Origin: an uncultured Prevotellaceae bacterium | GTDB taxonomy: Bacteria; Bacteroidota; Bacteroidia; Bacteroidales; Bacteroidaceae | Assembly (NCBI GenBank): GCA_902786565.1 | Contig: CADACW010000036.1 | Coordinates: 1-37,136 of the forward strand | Length of the DNA stretch: 37,136 nt | Direction of reading: 5' to 3' | In this document: piece by piece, positions 24,477 to 33,452 of the stretch | Layout of the letters: each line of letters starts with the position of its first letter | How positions within the stretch are numbered: the stretch's first letter is position 1 | The notes under the pieces: generated by a model | Database searches by the model: none | The model's input: the letters and a program-made list of their open reading frames with translations, nothing else | Told to the model about the DNA's origin: nothing | Position numbers and translations under genes: made by a program

Positions 24477-24934
24477 TGAACAGCATCAACGAATCATTCA
24501 AGAACGGGCTGATTGGACTGGCCAGCGACCATGCCGGCTTTCAGCTGAAACAGTATGTGAAGAAATATCTCGACGAGCGCGGACTGCCCTACAAGGACTA
24601 TGGCACCTACACCGAGGACTCGTGCGACTATAGTGACTTCGGCCATGCGCTGGCCCGTGGCATCGAGGCCGGCGAGGTGTTTCCCGGCATTGCTATCTGT
24701 GGCAGCGGCGAGGGCATCAACATGACGCTGAACAAGCATCAGAGCATCAGGGCCGGCCTGTGCTGGATTCCTGAGATTGCCCATCTGATTCGCCAGCACA
24801 ACAATGCCAACGTGCTGGTGATGCCGGGGCGCTTCATCGACGAGGAGATGGCCCGCAAGATCATGGACGAGTTCTTCGCTACCGAGTTTGAGGGCGGACG
24901 CCACCAGAAGAGAATAGACAAAATACCCGTATGA
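24476..24934 (+). CDS. rpiB: Ribose-5-phosphate isomerase B
   Basis: 152 residues, the usual size for the RpiB/LacA-LacB family. Motifs: GLASDHAGFQLK (phosphate and sugar binding), the catalytic Cys75 in AICGSGEGINM, and the late NANVLVMPGRFI. It interconverts ribose 5-phosphate and ribulose 5-phosphate in the pentose phosphate pathway. An allose- or galactose-phosphate isomerase is less likely because it is not in a sugar operon. Its stop overlaps the rel start (ATGA), so the two are translationally coupled. Confidence 0.92.
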   Translation: MNSINESFKNGLIGLASDHAGFQLKQYVKKYLDERGLPYKDYGTYTEDSCDYSDFGHALARGIEAGEVFPGIAICGSGEGINMTLNKHQSIRAGLCWIPEIAHLIRQHNNANVLVMPGRFIDEEMARKIMDEFFATEFEGGRHQKRIDKIPV

Positions 24935-27156
24935 CAGAACATCTTGACTTTACCACCAAGGAACGGGAGCTGACACTGGGTCTCTATGCCGAACTGAAAG
25001 AGAAAGTAGGCGCCATGATGGCTCCTGGCGACGAGGAGCGTCTGCGCCAGCACCTGCTGAAGTCGCTGGAGCAGAATCAGGTGCACCGCGACCTCTTCGG
25101 GCTGAACCCCATCGTGACCAGTCTGCAGACGGCTCTGCTGGTTGTCGACGAGATTGGCCTTCGCCGCGACGCGGTGATGGCCATCATGCTGCGTCCTGCC
25201 GTAGATGCTGGCCACATCAGCGTGGAAGAGGTGAGCACCCAGTACGGCCAGGTGGTAGGTCGAATCCTGCACGGACTGCAGCGCATACAGGAGCTGTACA
25301 AGAAGAACCCCGCCATCGAGAGTGAGAACTTCCGCAATCTGCTGCTCTCGTTTGCCGAGGACATGCGCGTCATACTCATCATGATTGCCGACCGTGTGAA
25401 CCTGATGCGGCAAATCAGAGACACAGAGAACGAGGAGGCAAAAAACCGCGTCAGCGAGGAGGCCTGCTATCTCTATGCGCCACTGGCCCACAAACTCGGA
25501 CTCTACAAGCTGAAGTCGGAACTGGAAGACCTGTCGCTGAAGTACATGGAGCACGACGCCTACTACCTCATCAAGGAGAAGCTGAATGCCACCAAGGCCG
25601 CCCGCGATGCCTACATTGAGCACTTCATACAGCCCATAGAACAGAAACTGAAGGAGGCCGGACTGAAGTTCCACATGAAGGGGCGCACCAAGTCCATCCA
25701 CAGCATCTGGCAGAAGATGAAGAAGCAGAAGTGCGGCTTCGAGGGCGTCTATGACCTCTTTGCCATACGCATCATCATCGACTGCCCGCTGGAGAAAGAG
25801 AAACAGCTGTGCTGGCAGACCTTCGCCATCATCACCGACATGTACACCAGCAACCCGAAGCGCATGCGCGACTGGCTGTCGATGCCTAAGTCAAACGGCT
25901 ACGAGAGCCTGCACATCACCGTGCTCGGACCGGAAAAGAAGTGGGTGGAGGTGCAGATACGCACCGAGCGCATGGACGAGGTGGCCGAGCGCGGCGTGGC
26001 TGCCCACTGGCGCTACAAGGGCGTGAAGCAGGGCGAGGGCGGAATGGACGAGTGGCTGAACGGCATCCGCCAAATGCTGGAGGACACAACGGGCGTTGAG
26101 AGTTCGCTCAACACCATGGACTTGTTCCGCATGGACCTCTACGACGACGAGGTGTATGTGTTCACGCCGAAGGGCGACCTGCTGAAGTTCCCCAAGGGCG
26201 CCACGGTGCTCGACATGGCCTATCACATCCACTCCAAGGTGGGCTCCGCCTGCACCGGCGCACGCATCAACGGCAAGGTAGTCACCTTCAGGCAGCAACT
26301 GCACAGCGGCGACCAGGTGGAGATTCTCACATCGTCGACGCAATACCCCAAGCAGGAGTGGCTCAACATTGTGAAGACCAGCCGCGCCCGCGCCAAAATC
26401 AGGCTCGCCCTGAAGGAGACGCAACAGAAGGAGGCCCTGCTGGTCAAGGAGATGCTTGAGCGGAAGTTCAAGAACCGCAAGATTGAACTGGAAGAGGGGG
26501 TGATGATGCGCGTCATACGCAAGCTGGGCTACAAGGAGAACAGCGACTTCTATCGCGACCTGGCCCACGACACGCTCGATGTGCAGACCGTCATCGACAA
26601 ATATGTAGAGATGCAACAGGGCGAGGGCGTCGTCACGGGCGACAACGTGGCCCGCTCGGCCGAGGAGTTCAATTTTCAATCTTCAATCTTCAATGTCCAG
26701 TCTCCCAATGACGATGTGCTCGTCATCGGCCAGGACCTCAAGGGGCTGGACTACCAGCTGGCCCGCTGCTGCAACCCCATCTATGGCGACAGTGTCTTCG
26801 GCTTTGTCACCAACGGCGGCGGCATCAAGATTCACCGCACCGACTGCCCCAACGCACCCGAAATGCGGCGCCGCTTCGGCTACCGCATCGTAAAGGCGAA
26901 ATGGAGCGGCAAGGGCTCGTCGCAATACCAGATTACGCTGCGCGTCATCGGCAACGACGACCTGGGCATCGTGAACAATCTCACGTCAATCATCTCCAAA
27001 GACGAGAAACTGGTACTGCGCAGCATCAACATCGATGCCAACGACGGCCTTTTCCGCGGCAACCTGGTCATCATGATCAACGACAACACGCGCCTGGAAA
27101 CGCTCATCAAGAAGTTGCGCACCGTCAAGGGTGTGAAACAAGTAGAGCGTATTTAG
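24931..27156 (+). CDS. relA: RelA/SpoT family (p)ppGpp synthetase with degenerate hydrolase domain
   Basis: 741 residues with the full Rel layout. In the N-terminal HD domain the metal-binding His-Asp is replaced by Arg88-Pro89 (AIMLRPAVD), so hydrolysis is probably lost. The synthetase domain is intact: GRTKSIHSIWQKM (251 on), YDLFAIRIII, KSNGYESLH (320-328), and EVQIRT (340-345). A TGS domain (about 396-455, starting VFTPKGDLLKF), a zinc-finger-like region with CC (ARCCNPIYG) and a later Cys, and a C-terminal ACT domain follow. It is expected to make (p)ppGpp on starvation, with another Rel in the genome hydrolysing it. A 7-bp-period repeat tract encodes the linker EEFNFQSSIFNVQS before the zinc-finger region. 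Confidence 0.9.
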   Translation: MTEHLDFTTKERELTLGLYAELKEKVGAMMAPGDEERLRQHLLKSLEQNQVHRDLFGLNPIVTSLQTALLVVDEIGLRRDAVMAIMLRPAVDAGHISVEEVSTQYGQVVGRILHGLQRIQELYKKNPAIESENFRNLLLSFAEDMRVILIMIADRVNLMRQIRDTENEEAKNRVSEEACYLYAPLAHKLGLYKLKSELEDLSLKYMEHDAYYLIKEKLNATKAARDAYIEHFIQPIEQKLKEAGLKFHMKGRTKSIHSIWQKMKKQKCGFEGVYDLFAIRIIIDCPLEKEKQLCWQTFAIITDMYTSNPKRMRDWLSMPKSNGYESLHITVLGPEKKWVEVQIRTERMDEVAERGVAAHWRYKGVKQGEGGMDEWLNGIRQMLEDTTGVESSLNTMDLFRMDLYDDEVYVFTPKGDLLKFPKGATVLDMAYHIHSKVGSACTGARINGKVVTFRQQLHSGDQVEILTSSTQYPKQEWLNIVKTSRARAKIRLALKETQQKEALLVKEMLERKFKNRKIELEEGVMMRVIRKLGYKENSDFYRDLAHDTLDVQTVIDKYVEMQQGEGVVTGDNVARSAEEFNFQSSIFNVQSPNDDVLVIGQDLKGLDYQLARCCNPIYGDSVFGFVTNGGGIKIHRTDCPNAPEMRRRFGYRIVKAKWSGKGSSQYQITLRVIGNDDLGIVNNLTSIISKDEKLVLRSINIDANDGLFRGNLVIMINDNTRLETLIKKLRTVKGVKQVERI
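26668..26702. repeat. 7-bp-period tract inside relA
   Basis: Units TTCAATT, TTCAATC, TTCAATC, TTCAATG, TCCAGTC. They encode the linker around residues 580-590 between the TGS/helical and zinc-finger regions. Confidence 0.75.
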
Positions 27157-27165
27157 CCTGAACGG

Positions 27166-27945
27166 TCAAATCAGTTCTATCTGGTTGGTCTGCACCCAGC
27201 CTTGATTGCCGTCAGGGACAGCTATCTCCTTCCATTCCTCCATCGTGTTATCGGTCACCTCCACCTTCGTACCCTCGTGCAGGATAAAGAGGTCGGTGCC
27301 GTTGGCGGCGGGGGTGCTCTTGACGGGCACTGCCGACTGGATGATGATGGCGGCATGGCGCTGCGTCAAGTCGTGCTGCTGCTGCCAGGCAAAGAGATTG
27401 GACAGCAGGAAGGCTATGAGCATCAGACCCGCACCGAAGAATCCCACCTTGCGCAGCCACAAGGGCGAAGAGAACAGATAGAGCAGGGCAAGCACAATGG
27501 CCAGAGCCAAGGCCAGCAGCGAAGCATAGGCCCAGCCGTCGGCACTGAAGCTGTTGACCAGCGAGCGATACCAAGTGACGGCAAAGAACTGCGTCTGCGG
27601 TACGATCCTGTCAACGGTCTTCGAGCGTGCCAGCTGCAGATTGAAGCGTATGTCGGCATCGCCGGGCGAGAGCCGCAGTGCCCGCTCATAGGCCAGTATG
27701 GCCTGCGTGATTTCCTCCGTGCGGTAGTAGGCATTGCCCAGATTATAATAGATGTCGGCACTCTGTCCCTCCTTGAGCAAGGCGGAGTACACTTCAATGG
27801 CTTTCTGATAGTTGCCTTGCACGTAAGCGCTATCGGCATCGGCCTTGGTCTGTGCCCCGACGGGGCTGCATGTGAAATGACAAATGACAAATGACAGGCA
27901 AACGACTGCCAACCACCATCTTCTGTTAGACATCGAATTCTTCAT
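27166..27945 (-). CDS. batE: BatE-like TPR and SH3 membrane protein
   Basis: About 259 residues from ATG 27945 (MKNSMSNRRW); an ATG at 27993 overlaps the upstream stop as ATGA and would add 16 residues, so the start is open. A signal peptide (about 9-32) is followed by tetratricopeptide repeats (DADSAYVQGNYQKAIEVYSALLKEG, read in two halves, then YYNLGNAYYR), two membrane helices in the middle, and a C-terminal SH3-like domain (LHEGTKVEVTDNT ... GWVQTNQIELI). This is the BatE order in Bacteroidetes aerotolerance operons, with a role in envelope integrity under stress. The hydrophobic core of the signal peptide is encoded by a 7-bp-period repeat. Confidence 0.82.
   Translation of the reverse strand: MKNSMSNRRWWLAVVCLSFVICHFTCSPVGAQTKADADSAYVQGNYQKAIEVYSALLKEGQSADIYYNLGNAYYRTEEITQAILAYERALRLSPGDADIRFNLQLARSKTVDRIVPQTQFFAVTWYRSLVNSFSADGWAYASLLALALAIVLALLYLFSSPLWLRKVGFFGAGLMLIAFLLSNLFAWQQQHDLTQRHAAIIIQSAVPVKSTPAANGTDLFILHEGTKVEVTDNTMEEWKEIAVPDGNQGWVQTNQIELI
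27874..27901. repeat. 7-bp-period tract encoding the BatE signal-peptide core
   Basis: Units GAAATGA, CAAATGA, CAAATGA, CAGGCAA. On the coding strand they give SFVICHF within the hydrophobic core. Confidence 0.7.
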
Positions 27946-27989
27946 ATATCTTCTATGTTCTATAATCAAATTAATCTGTAATATCACGC

Positions 27990-29597
27990 TCATACCTCTT
28001 CACTCTTCCACTCGGTGATGTTCCTTTCCTCCGGCGAAAAGGAGAGGCCGACCTTGATGATGGGTCGGTCATCCATAGCATACTTGCGGGCGTAGCCGCG
28101 CTCGTCAATCTGACGTAAGGCTGCGTCGGGGGTGGCATCGTACTTCAGCTCTATGACGTAGATGCCCTTAGGCATCTTCAGCGTCAGGTCGGCACGCCCT
28201 TTGGAGGAGAGGTCTTCAGCCACCACGTCGGCACCGAAGCTGATGAAAAGGGTGTAGAGCATGGCGTGGAAATGGTGCTCGTTCTTGTCGTCGAGCATAT
28301 AGGGCACGCCGGCGAAGAAGACTTTCAGGGCCTCAATGAAAGCGGGAAGGTTGCCATCGTCGCGGAAGTCGAGGTAGGCGTTCTGGAACACTGAGCGGTT
28401 GCGGTTGCCTGCCTGTGTGTTGGTGACGTAGCGGTAGAGGCACAGAGCGAAGCCCTTGCGCACCTCCTCGTTGGGAAATCCCAGCACGTACTGGTCGCGA
28501 CTGGGGCGGTAGTCCTTGATGGTGAGGTAGCCGCTCTGGTAGAGCACGGGCAGCGGCTGCTCGTAGCTGTCGAAGGGCTGGTCGAAATCCTCGGCCATAC
28601 AGGGCGTGCCATCCACATCGGTCACATCCAGCCGTGGCATCTGCGCCAGCATATCGATGAGGGCACGGGTCGTTCCGCTCTCGAACCAGTAGTCGGACAC
28701 TTCGCCTGACTTGAAAGCCTTGAACAGGCTGAAGGGATTGTAGATGTCGGTCTTGCCCCGACCGAAATGATAGCCGTCGTAGTTATATTTCAGCACAGCT
28801 AACATCTGGTCGTAGTCCAATCCGTTATTATCAGCCATCAACTCAATGTCAGGGCGCAGGGCTGTGGTCATTTCCTCCTCAGAAATGCCGCAAATAGTCT
28901 CATAAGCTGCTTGCATAGAGATATTCTCCAGCTGGTTCAGCCTGCTGAAGATACCCATCTGCGAGAACTTGGAGATGCCAGTGATGAAGACGAACTGCAG
29001 ATGAGCATCCTCGCTCTTCAACGGTGCAAAGAGATCCTGAAAACGCTCACGCACCAACGCCTGCTTCTCAGCATCGCCAAGACTGTGCAGCATCATATTG
29101 TCGTACTCGTCGACCAAAACTACCACTTTTTTGCCCGTCTGCCGCTCGGCGGCATGGATGATTTTTGTCATGCGGAGACTGAAACTTGCCTCTGAAGCCG
29201 CAACATCATATTGCTGCTCAAAGCCACACAGTATATAGTTGATCAACTCATCCAGCTTCTCTATCGACGTGAGGTTGCTGGCACTGAAGTCGAAGCGGAG
29301 CACGGGGTACCGCTCCCATTTCCAGTTGGTCCGGGCTATAAACAGCTGGGGCTGCTCAATGCCGTCGTCGGTGGTGAACGCCTCGAACAGGTCACGGCGA
29401 CCCTCAAAGACAGCCGCCAGTGTGCTCACCAGCAGCGACTTGCCAAAACGGCGCGGACGACTGAGGAAATAAGGCTTGCCTTCGGTTATCATCTTGAAGA
29501 CCAATGCCGTCTTGTCCACATACACGTAGCCTTCGGTGCGGATGCTCTCGAAGCTCTGAATCCCAACGGGATATTTGCGCCTTGCTGAAACGACCAT
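27990..29597 (-). CDS. AAA-ATPase-like protein with C-terminal PD-(D/E)XK nuclease domain
   Basis: 535 residues. It begins with the family's typical KYPVGIQSFESIR and YVYVDKTALV. The P-loop-like region is SRPRRFGKSLLVSTL, and the Walker B is KKVVVLVDEYD. The C-terminal region has the nuclease-type core GRADLTLKMP and YVIELKYD (Asp, Glu, Lys). These proteins are abundant and multicopy in Bacteroidales; their job is unknown, with a defence or mobile role suspected. Here it lies between batD (14 bases upstream) and batE (ATGA overlap), splitting an otherwise conserved operon. Confidence 0.85.
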   Translation of the reverse strand: MVVSARRKYPVGIQSFESIRTEGYVYVDKTALVFKMITEGKPYFLSRPRRFGKSLLVSTLAAVFEGRRDLFEAFTTDDGIEQPQLFIARTNWKWERYPVLRFDFSASNLTSIEKLDELINYILCGFEQQYDVAASEASFSLRMTKIIHAAERQTGKKVVVLVDEYDNMMLHSLGDAEKQALVRERFQDLFAPLKSEDAHLQFVFITGISKFSQMGIFSRLNQLENISMQAAYETICGISEEEMTTALRPDIELMADNNGLDYDQMLAVLKYNYDGYHFGRGKTDIYNPFSLFKAFKSGEVSDYWFESGTTRALIDMLAQMPRLDVTDVDGTPCMAEDFDQPFDSYEQPLPVLYQSGYLTIKDYRPSRDQYVLGFPNEEVRKGFALCLYRYVTNTQAGNRNRSVFQNAYLDFRDDGNLPAFIEALKVFFAGVPYMLDDKNEHHFHAMLYTLFISFGADVVAEDLSSKGRADLTLKMPKGIYVIELKYDATPDAALRQIDERGYARKYAMDDRPIIKVGLSFSPEERNITEWKSEEV

Positions 29598-29611
29598 AGC
29601 TGTTCTCTATA

Positions 29612-31480
29612 TTATAGTTTCTCATTCAGGCTGGTAATGCCCTTCATGGCCTGTTCGTAGACTTTGTTCATATTGCCTTTCGGGTCGCCGGGGGCGTAGC
29701 GCTCAAACTCACACTCGTCAATGGCCTCGATGAAGGGGGCGATGGTGGCATCGTCGATGCCGCGTGCCTTCAGGCGGTCGGTGATGTTCTCGCGTGAAAG
29801 TTGCTCCACAGGGATGTTGAGCTTGTCGCCCACATAGCCCCAGAGGGCACGGAGAGCCTCGTCGTAGAACTCGCCCGGCTTGTTGGCGGCCATCAGGCCG
29901 GCTGCCTTCTTCAGTCGCTTCCTGGCCACCTTGCCAGCCCGCTTTGAGGCATGGCGCACCACATCGGCATTCTCAATGGCCCGCTTGCGGAAGATGACGA
30001 AGAGCGAGACAAAGACCAGCACCAGCAGGGCCAGGGCTATCCAGTAGGTGGCAGAGGCGAAGAAGCTGCCGGCCGACGTCTGCAACCGCGAACCGCCCAG
30101 ATGGATGTGGCGTATGTCGCTGGCCAGGAGCTGTATGTCCTCCTGCTCGGTGAAATCCTGAATGTGGCTCTCACCACCCTCACCCTTGGCCACACTGAGG
30201 TGGAAGGGCTGCGAGGTGAGCGTGCGGTAGGCCTTCTCCTGCGTGTCGTAGTAGACGAACTCGATGGCGGGAATGTCGTATTGCCCCTGATGACGCGGCA
30301 CGGCCAGGAACTCGTAGGTCATGGTGCCCTCTACACCGCTGGTGGTCAGGCGTGTCTTGTCGGTCAGGCGCGCATCGTAGGTGTCGAAGTCTTTTGGAAA
30401 CTTGACCACGGGCTGCTTGATGAGCTTCAGGTTGCCCGTGCCGCTGACGGTCACCTTGATGGTGAAGGGGTCGTTGGCCTTCAGTTCTTCCTTGTCAATC
30501 TCGGCCTTCATCGTGAAGCGACCCACGCCACCTGAGAATCCGTCGGGACGTGCAGGCAGCGGGTCTACCTCAATCTCCACACCTGGAGCCTGTATCTGCT
30601 TCTTCACCTCGACATAGCTGGAGCCGCCGTTGAAAAAAGCCTCGAAGGGGTCGATGTTGCGGTTCTGCTGCACCACTATGCCGTTGAAGGTGATGGGCGG
30701 CACCTGCAGCTTGCCCGTCATCTGGGGAAACATGACATACTGGCTCCAGGTGACGGTCTTATAGTTGCGGCCATTGAACTGCTCCACCTTGAAGCTCTTT
30801 TCCTGCGGCAAGGGTATCTCCTGGGTGTGGAATCCCTTCAGGTCGGGCATCTTGCCCTCAAGCTGTGTCAGGCTAACCAGTGTGTAGACCTTGTAGGTGA
30901 GCAGCACCGGCTCCTGTTCCACCACGCGCTTCTTCGAGGCGCTGACCTTGATGAAGAGGTCGCTGCCGGAAATGGGCGTACCGGCAGAGCGTGTCTCCGT
31001 CTGCGGCTGCTGGGAATGGCGACCGCCACCGCCGCCGCCGCCAGAAGGCACACTGCCACTGACGGTAATCTTGACTGCGTTTGACGACAGCTGATTGCCC
31101 TCGGCCTTAATCGTGGCAGGGGGAATGGTAAACGACCCCTCCTTGAGCGCACTCAGGATATAGGTGTAGGTGATGGTCGACGACTGCGACGTCTTGCCAT
31201 TGACAATGGTAAAGCTCGACTGGGTGCTGGTGCTGGGGCCCATCAGCACATCGAAGGCGTCTTCGGGAATCTGCCCAACGCGGAACCCCGACACGTCCTG
31301 GGTGCTGACCGTATAGGTGAGTCTGAACTGCTGGCCCACGGCCACCTGCTGCGGCGCATTGGCCCGGAAGGACTGCGCCAGACAGATTGAAGACGGAAGA
31401 TTGAAGACTGAAGATGCAACCCACAGGGCCACAAACATCAATACTCTCCCTAAGTTTCCTGATCTTCTCAATTTATTCAT
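29612..31480 (-). CDS. batD: BatD-like oxygen-tolerance protein
   Basis: 622 residues with a signal peptide (1 to about 36), a long beta-sandwich region, one membrane helix near residue 475-497 (TYWIALALLVLVFVSLFVIF), and a basic cytoplasmic helical tail. Features such as PATIKAEGNQLSSNAVKI, DLFIKVSASKK and GTGNLKLIKQP are characteristic of BatD. It belongs with BatB, BatC and BatE at the inner membrane; their joint biochemical role is unclear, though linked to stress resistance. Part of the signal peptide (SSVFNLPSSI) is encoded by a 7-bp-period repeat. Confidence 0.87.
   Translation of the reverse strand: MNKLRRSGNLGRVLMFVALWVASSVFNLPSSICLAQSFRANAPQQVAVGQQFRLTYTVSTQDVSGFRVGQIPEDAFDVLMGPSTSTQSSFTIVNGKTSQSSTITYTYILSALKEGSFTIPPATIKAEGNQLSSNAVKITVSGSVPSGGGGGGGRHSQQPQTETRSAGTPISGSDLFIKVSASKKRVVEQEPVLLTYKVYTLVSLTQLEGKMPDLKGFHTQEIPLPQEKSFKVEQFNGRNYKTVTWSQYVMFPQMTGKLQVPPITFNGIVVQQNRNIDPFEAFFNGGSSYVEVKKQIQAPGVEIEVDPLPARPDGFSGGVGRFTMKAEIDKEELKANDPFTIKVTVSGTGNLKLIKQPVVKFPKDFDTYDARLTDKTRLTTSGVEGTMTYEFLAVPRHQGQYDIPAIEFVYYDTQEKAYRTLTSQPFHLSVAKGEGGESHIQDFTEQEDIQLLASDIRHIHLGGSRLQTSAGSFFASATYWIALALLVLVFVSLFVIFRKRAIENADVVRHASKRAGKVARKRLKKAAGLMAANKPGEFYDEALRALWGYVGDKLNIPVEQLSRENITDRLKARGIDDATIAPFIEAIDECEFERYAPGDPKGNMNKVYEQAMKGITSLNEKL
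31384..31418. repeat. 7-bp-period tract in the BatD signal peptide
   Basis: Units AGATTGA, AGACGGA, AGATTGA, AGACTGA, AGATGCA, five in register. The coding strand gives ASSVFNLPSSI just before the predicted cleavage region LAQ. Confidence 0.75.
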
Positions 31481-31529
31481 AGTTCGTCCAATTCGTTCTA
31501 TTCGTGATATTATTGAAATTCGTGGGTCA

Positions 31530-32276
31530 TCACCAGTTCTTTTCTATGCGGCGGCGCTGGCCCTGCTGCTGTTGCTGCATGCGCTCCTGCGTCTGCTTCT
31601 CCTGCTGCATGGCTGCGTTCAGCAGTTGCTCGGCGTTCTCCTTGCTCATGGGGGGCTCTTGCTGCTGCTGTTGTTGCTGTTCCTGCTGCTGCTGTTGCTT
31701 CTGCTTTTGCTGCTCCTGTTTCTGCTGCTCGTCCTGTTTTTGCTTGTCCTCCTGCTGGTCGTTCTGGCCGCCACCGCCGCCATTCTGGCCGTTGTTCTTC
31801 AGCTGTCGCTGGCAGAGCACCAGGTTGTAGCGCGCCTCATCGTCGTTAGGGTTGTTGCGCAGGGCCTGCTTGTAGGCTTCGATGGCTTTCTGGAAGTCTT
31901 TGGCCCCCTGCAGCACCACGCCCATATTATGATAGGCCTGTGAGCGGCGGTAGGGGTTTTGCTCCAGTTCGCCCGCCTTCATAAAGGTCTGCACCATAGT
32001 GTCTCTCTGCTCCTCACGCACCAGCTTGAAGTTTTCGGGGAACATTGAGGTGGCCAGATTGTACTGGGCCCGTGCGTCGGTGCTGTCGGCACTGACGGCC
32101 TTGAAGTAGTCCACCTGAGCCTCGTGCCGCTTGTTGGTGCGGAACTGGCTGTTGCCATGCCTGATGAATTTGCGAGCCTGCCGGTTGTCGGCATAAGCCT
32201 CTCCTATGGTCAAGGAGAAAACGAGAAGAAGCAAGCCAAGCGGCTTTATCCACCTGTTATCTGAATAGTATTTCAT
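31530..32276 (-). CDS. batC: BatC-like TPR protein with Gln-rich tail
   Basis: 248 residues overlapping batB's stop by ATGA. A signal peptide (LGLLLLVFSLTIGEAYA) precedes several tetratricopeptide units (ARKFIRHGNSQF, ARAQYNLATSMF, SQAYHNMGVVLQ, DEARYNLVLCQ). From about residue 165 the protein is a low-complexity Gln/Lys/Glu tail with long Gln runs, then a Met/Gln-rich end. TPR modules suggest protein-protein contacts in the Bat complex in the periplasm. The Gln tract could vary in length between strains by slippage. Confidence 0.85.
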   Translation of the reverse strand: MKYYSDNRWIKPLGLLLLVFSLTIGEAYADNRQARKFIRHGNSQFRTNKRHEAQVDYFKAVSADSTDARAQYNLATSMFPENFKLVREEQRDTMVQTFMKAGELEQNPYRRSQAYHNMGVVLQGAKDFQKAIEAYKQALRNNPNDDEARYNLVLCQRQLKNNGQNGGGGGQNDQQEDKQKQDEQQKQEQQKQKQQQQQEQQQQQQQEPPMSKENAEQLLNAAMQQEKQTQERMQQQQQGQRRRIEKNW

Positions 32277-33298
32277 TTCTTAAAGATTTTAATGTTCTTC
32301 AGCAACGGATTCTTGCGGTCGAGCAAGCACACCTCAAGGATGATGAGGAAGAGGGCGATGAAGCCGAACACCTGGAAGTGGTCTTCATAGTTACTGTAGA
32401 CGGTGGTCTCGCCTTTCTCCAGCTTGTCCAGCTCTTCGTCGAGCAGTCTTTGGGCGCTGCTGTTGTTGTCTACGTGGATATAGGCGCCACCGCCGGCCTG
32501 GGCAATCTCACGGCACATTTCCTCGTTGAGGCGCGACATGACAGTCTCGCCCTTGCTGTCGGTCATATAGCCGCCGGTGTCTGGGTCTGGGATGGGCGAG
32601 CCATTGGTGGAGCCGATGCCCAGCACATAGATGTTGCGGCCGTTCTCATGGGCCTGGCGTGCCGCCTCGGTGACGCCTCCCTCATGGTCTTCACCGTCGG
32701 TGATGACAATGATGGCCTTGCCCACATGCTCTTTCTGCGTGAAGCAGTGGTTGGCCATCTTGATGGCGGCGGCAATGTCGGTGCCCTGGTTGCGAATCAT
32801 CGACGTGTTGATGTTGCTGAGGAACATCTTGGCCGAAACATAGTCGCTGGTGATGGGCAGCTGCACAAAGGCGTCGCCGGCAAAGACGATGAGCCCCAGT
32901 TTGTCGTTGGTGAACCGCTCCACCATGTTCTCAACCATCATCTTGGCACGCTGCAGACGGTCGGGGCTGACGTCGCGGGCCATCATTGAGTTGCTCACGT
33001 CGATACAGATGACGGTCTCGATGCCCTGCCGCTTTTCCTGCGAGAGGCCGTTGCCCTCCTGCGGACGGGCGAGCATCAGGATGAGGCACACCAGCGCCAG
33101 CTCCAGCAGGCAGAACTTGATGAAGGGGCGCCAGCGCGACACATCGGGCATGAGCTGCTTCAACAGCTCCGGGTCGCCAAACTTCTGCAACCGCCTGCGC
33201 TGGTTGAAATAAGTAATCGCACGAATGACAGCCAGAACGGCCACTACAATGAGCAGCCACAGGTATTGCGGGCTTTCAAAACGGAAACTTTCAAACAT
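32273..33298 (-). CDS. batB: BatB-like von Willebrand factor A membrane protein
   Basis: 341 residues. Two N-terminal membrane helices (YLWLLIVVAVLAVIRAI and FCLLELALVCLILMLA) precede a VWA domain with an intact metal site, Asp100-Val-Ser102-Asn-Ser104, plus TDIAAAI and ITDGEDHEGG. A last helix (FQVFGFIALFLIILEVCLL) closes it. VWA domains bind protein ligands through a metal; BatA and BatB are thought to scaffold the complex. It has its own promoter just upstream, and the usual batA and moxR are not adjacent: the next gene is a RAYT. Confidence 0.9.
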   Translation of the reverse strand: MFESFRFESPQYLWLLIVVAVLAVIRAITYFNQRRRLQKFGDPELLKQLMPDVSRWRPFIKFCLLELALVCLILMLARPQEGNGLSQEKRQGIETVICIDVSNSMMARDVSPDRLQRAKMMVENMVERFTNDKLGLIVFAGDAFVQLPITSDYVSAKMFLSNINTSMIRNQGTDIAAAIKMANHCFTQKEHVGKAIIVITDGEDHEGGVTEAARQAHENGRNIYVLGIGSTNGSPIPDPDTGGYMTDSKGETVMSRLNEEMCREIAQAGGGAYIHVDNNSSAQRLLDEELDKLEKGETTVYSNYEDHFQVFGFIALFLIILEVCLLDRKNPLLKNIKIFKK

Positions 33299-33349
33299 AT
33301 TATTTCTATTTCTAACAACGAATTAAACGAATTAATCGTTTTTGCGCGG

Positions 33350-33381
33350 CAAAAGTAGTAAGAATAATCGACATAGCCAAA
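33350..33381 (-). promoter_or_regulatory. Promoter of the batB operon
   Basis: On the minus strand TACTTTTG lies at 33357-33350 and TTTG at 33381-33378, with a 20-bp gap. The leader to batB is about 45 bases and includes a 9-bp-period AACGAATTA repeat. Confidence 0.6.
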
Positions 33382-33452
33382 CATTTACGCAAAGTTTAAC
33401 TTTGGGGCATATTATACTATACAACATTAATAATCTGCCATTGATAACCTTC

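Noticed and set aside
31317-31943. Leucine-run open frame on the plus strand
   Set aside because: The leucine run is the complement of the Gln-rich tail of BatC; it does not encode a membrane protein.
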